From the NCBI GenBank assembly GCA_003233075.1, contig QIKQ01000071.1, positions 1 to 6,795 on the forward strand: 6,795 nt of DNA, written 5' to 3'. This stretch comes from Gammaproteobacteria bacterium. Lineage in GTDB: Bacteria; Pseudomonadota; Gammaproteobacteria; SZUA-21. Below are positions 5,911 to 6,795 of this stretch, one piece after another (position 1 is the first letter of the stretch; every line of letters starts with the position of its first letter). The notes beneath the pieces were generated by a model that saw only the letters and a list, made by a program, of their open reading frames with translations, was not told the origin of the DNA and ran no database searches. The position numbers and the translations under genes were made by a program.

Positions 5911-6294
5911 CATCGGTGCAAAAACAATAACGCCAACCATTGTACCCGCCAATAATGGCCACATAGTTTGCGACACAATCTCCATTGCAATATCAAGTTT
6001 CTTTTTGCCTTGTTGCACGCCAACCAAGATGGCTTCCATGACCACCACAGCGTTGTCGACCATCATTCCCAGAGAAATGATTAAAGCACCTAATGAGATC
6101 CGATGAATCGGAATATTTATAATCTGCATCGTAGTAAGAGTTGCTCCTACCGTGATCAATAAAATAAAAGACATGACTGCTGCAGAATGCCAACCCATAA
6201 ATATCAGCAAGGAAAATATGACTATAACTAGAGCAGCTGCAACATTGATCACAAAGTTATTAACGGAAGCATCGACAATATCCCCCTGTGACAG
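5911..6294 (-). pseudogene. RND efflux permease (HAE1/AcrB-like), internal fragment
   Basis: About 128 codons cover the part of an RND permease from just before the second membrane helix to after the fifth: GDIVDASVNNFVINVAAALV, LLIFMGWHS, IHRISLGALIISLGMMVDNA, MEAILVGVQQGKKKL and TMWPLLAGTMVGVIVFAPMG. LGMMVDNAVVV is the transmembrane helix 4 proton-relay segment, with its aspartate kept. A whole permease has about 1030 residues, so both ends are gone: the periplasmic porter domain before it, and everything after FAPMG. The open frame extends out to a GTG at 6375, but the added residues are encoded by the inverted repeat and integrase debris, not by permease, and no ribosome site precedes it. 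At the other end it runs straight into the outer-membrane factor. Confidence 0.88.
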
Positions 6295-6374
6295 GATAGT
6301 TGTCGGTGTGCCAAGAAGGTTAGTCAACAGTAAGTTGATAACCTTCTTGGCACACCGACAAGTACCTTGACACA
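6287..6374. repeat. Long inverted repeat at the permease truncation point
   Basis: Arms 6300-6322 and 6339-6361 are perfectly complementary over 23 bases. The inner flanks TCAAC (6324-6328) and GTTGA (6334-6338) continue the stem with one bulged G and leave a five-base loop. Outward, 6287-6299 and 6362-6374 still pair at nine of 13 positions. The full structure is a near-perfect fold-back of almost 90 bases. It lies exactly where permease homology ends and integrase debris begins, so it may be an inverted duplication made during the rearrangement. No T run follows on either strand. Confidence 0.85.
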
Positions 6375-6379
6375 CACCG

Positions 6380-6753
6380 CTTAGTGCGTCTGAGTGAATG
6401 GGAACCCTAGTCGTTTGGGTTTAAGCCAATCATTGTGACCCAGCTTTTTACCAAGCTTGATATAAGGGGGCATATTGTCGAGTTGATATGTGATCAACGC
6501 TACGATAACGACTTGGAAACAAATAATCATTGGCTTTAAGTGATTTATATTTAATCCACATCGCGACCGATTCTCTTGTTGTTTTGGTAATTTCAAATTG
6601 CACAGGGACTTTAGTTTTTTGCTGTAGGATTGGGTCAAATCGAACAGTGCTGCATTTTTCTAAGAAAGGTCTTATTTCTTTGACTAAAGCAATAGCTAAC
6701 AGAAGATTTGGGCCATTCTAATTAAATTAGATTACAATCCAAAACTTCACTCT
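6380..6753 (-). pseudogene. Tyrosine-recombinase (phage-type site-specific integrase) relic
   Basis: Pieces in three frames line up with a small integrase family of about 200 residues. From the upstream end: QSEVLDCNLIN (6721-6753) aligns with the family's SKLRGCDLVN, where the first catalytic Arg is replaced, and ends at a TAG. After it ILQQKTKVPVQFEITKTTRE carries the beta-hairpin catalytic Lys, and WIKYKS, NDYLFPSRYRS and HISTRQYAPLYQAW run to a TAA at 6448-6450. A one-base shift gives VKKLGHNDWL. In the third frame comes GSHSLRRTK (6380-6406), the catalytic H-x-x-R box, after a TAG at 6407-6409. The final part with the nucleophilic Tyr is missing, cut near the inverted repeat. With at least two stops and two shifts it is long dead. 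It may extend past the window edge. Confidence 0.75.
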
Positions 6754-6755
6754 GT

Positions 6756-6786
6756 TTGCAACACATTGTTATAAAAAGAATATAAT
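6756..6786 (+). promoter_or_regulatory. Promoter-like sequence at the right edge, pointing out of the window
   Basis: TTGCAA (6756-6761) and a perfect TATAAT (6781-6786) are 19 bases apart, followed by ACTTGCCGC. The -10 box is ideal and the following bases are GC-rich, as in stable-RNA promoters, but the spacer is two bases long and the sequence borders integrase debris. Any transcript would start beyond or at the edge. Confidence 0.3.
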
Positions 6787-6795
6787 ACTTGCCGC

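Noticed and set aside
5620..6375. A 251-residue ORF as a functional gene
   Set aside because: It joins fragments of two different proteins, its start is an unsupported GTG in repeat sequence, and it ends at a frameshift.
6381..6638. An 85-residue minus-strand ORF as a gene
   Set aside because: Only its last part (VKKLGHNDWL) belongs to the integrase relic. The rest is out of frame with the recognisable motifs, so it is an accident of frameshifts.
1..6795. CRISPR array, tRNA, rRNA or toxin-antitoxin pair
   Set aside because: I saw no regularly spaced direct repeats, no full RNA-gene fold and no small overlapping gene pair on either strand.

Overview
The window is AT-rich, and the protein families point to a gammaproteobacterium. 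These include a LysR regulator of the CrgA type, a YqjG-type glutathionyl-hydroquinone reductase, YceI, and RND-pump and NodT-type outer-membrane proteins. The genus cannot be fixed from the sequence. It mixes a compact block of intact genes with an unusually high density of gene relics, long stop-rich gaps and mobile-element debris. This is what a decaying accessory region looks like.

Left edge (1-363): the C-terminal end of an IS110-family (IS1111-like) transposase on the minus strand, cut at its 5' side and lying against the end of the next gene. Centre (376-4618): five intact minus-strand genes. In transcription order they are a glutathionyl-hydroquinone reductase (yqjG-like), a tandem-CDGSH iron-sulfur protein 35 bases downstream, a secreted YceI-family protein, an unrecognised multi-pass membrane protein and a LysR-type regulator. 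The first two are probably one transcript. yceI has a plausible promoter of its own and a possible terminator before the membrane gene. The regulator has its own candidate promoter with a dyad just upstream.

Right part (4963-6795): relics. They are a frameshifted DUF2461-like fragment (+), a hairpin, and a collapsed RND efflux locus (-). In the efflux locus an internal deletion has fused part of the inner-membrane permease in frame to the second half of the outer-membrane factor, which then carries a one-base frameshift in a G6 run. Next come a long inverted repeat at the truncated end of the permease fragment and a multiply broken tyrosine-recombinase (integrase) relic.

How the intact genes may work together is inference. 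GS-hydroquinone reductases act on glutathionylated hydroquinones, YceI proteins bind isoprenoid lipids such as quinone tails, and CDGSH proteins carry redox-active 2Fe-2S clusters. A quinone or electrophile-stress module with its own LysR sensor and a new membrane component is therefore reasonable. No defence system, CRISPR array or RNA gene was found.
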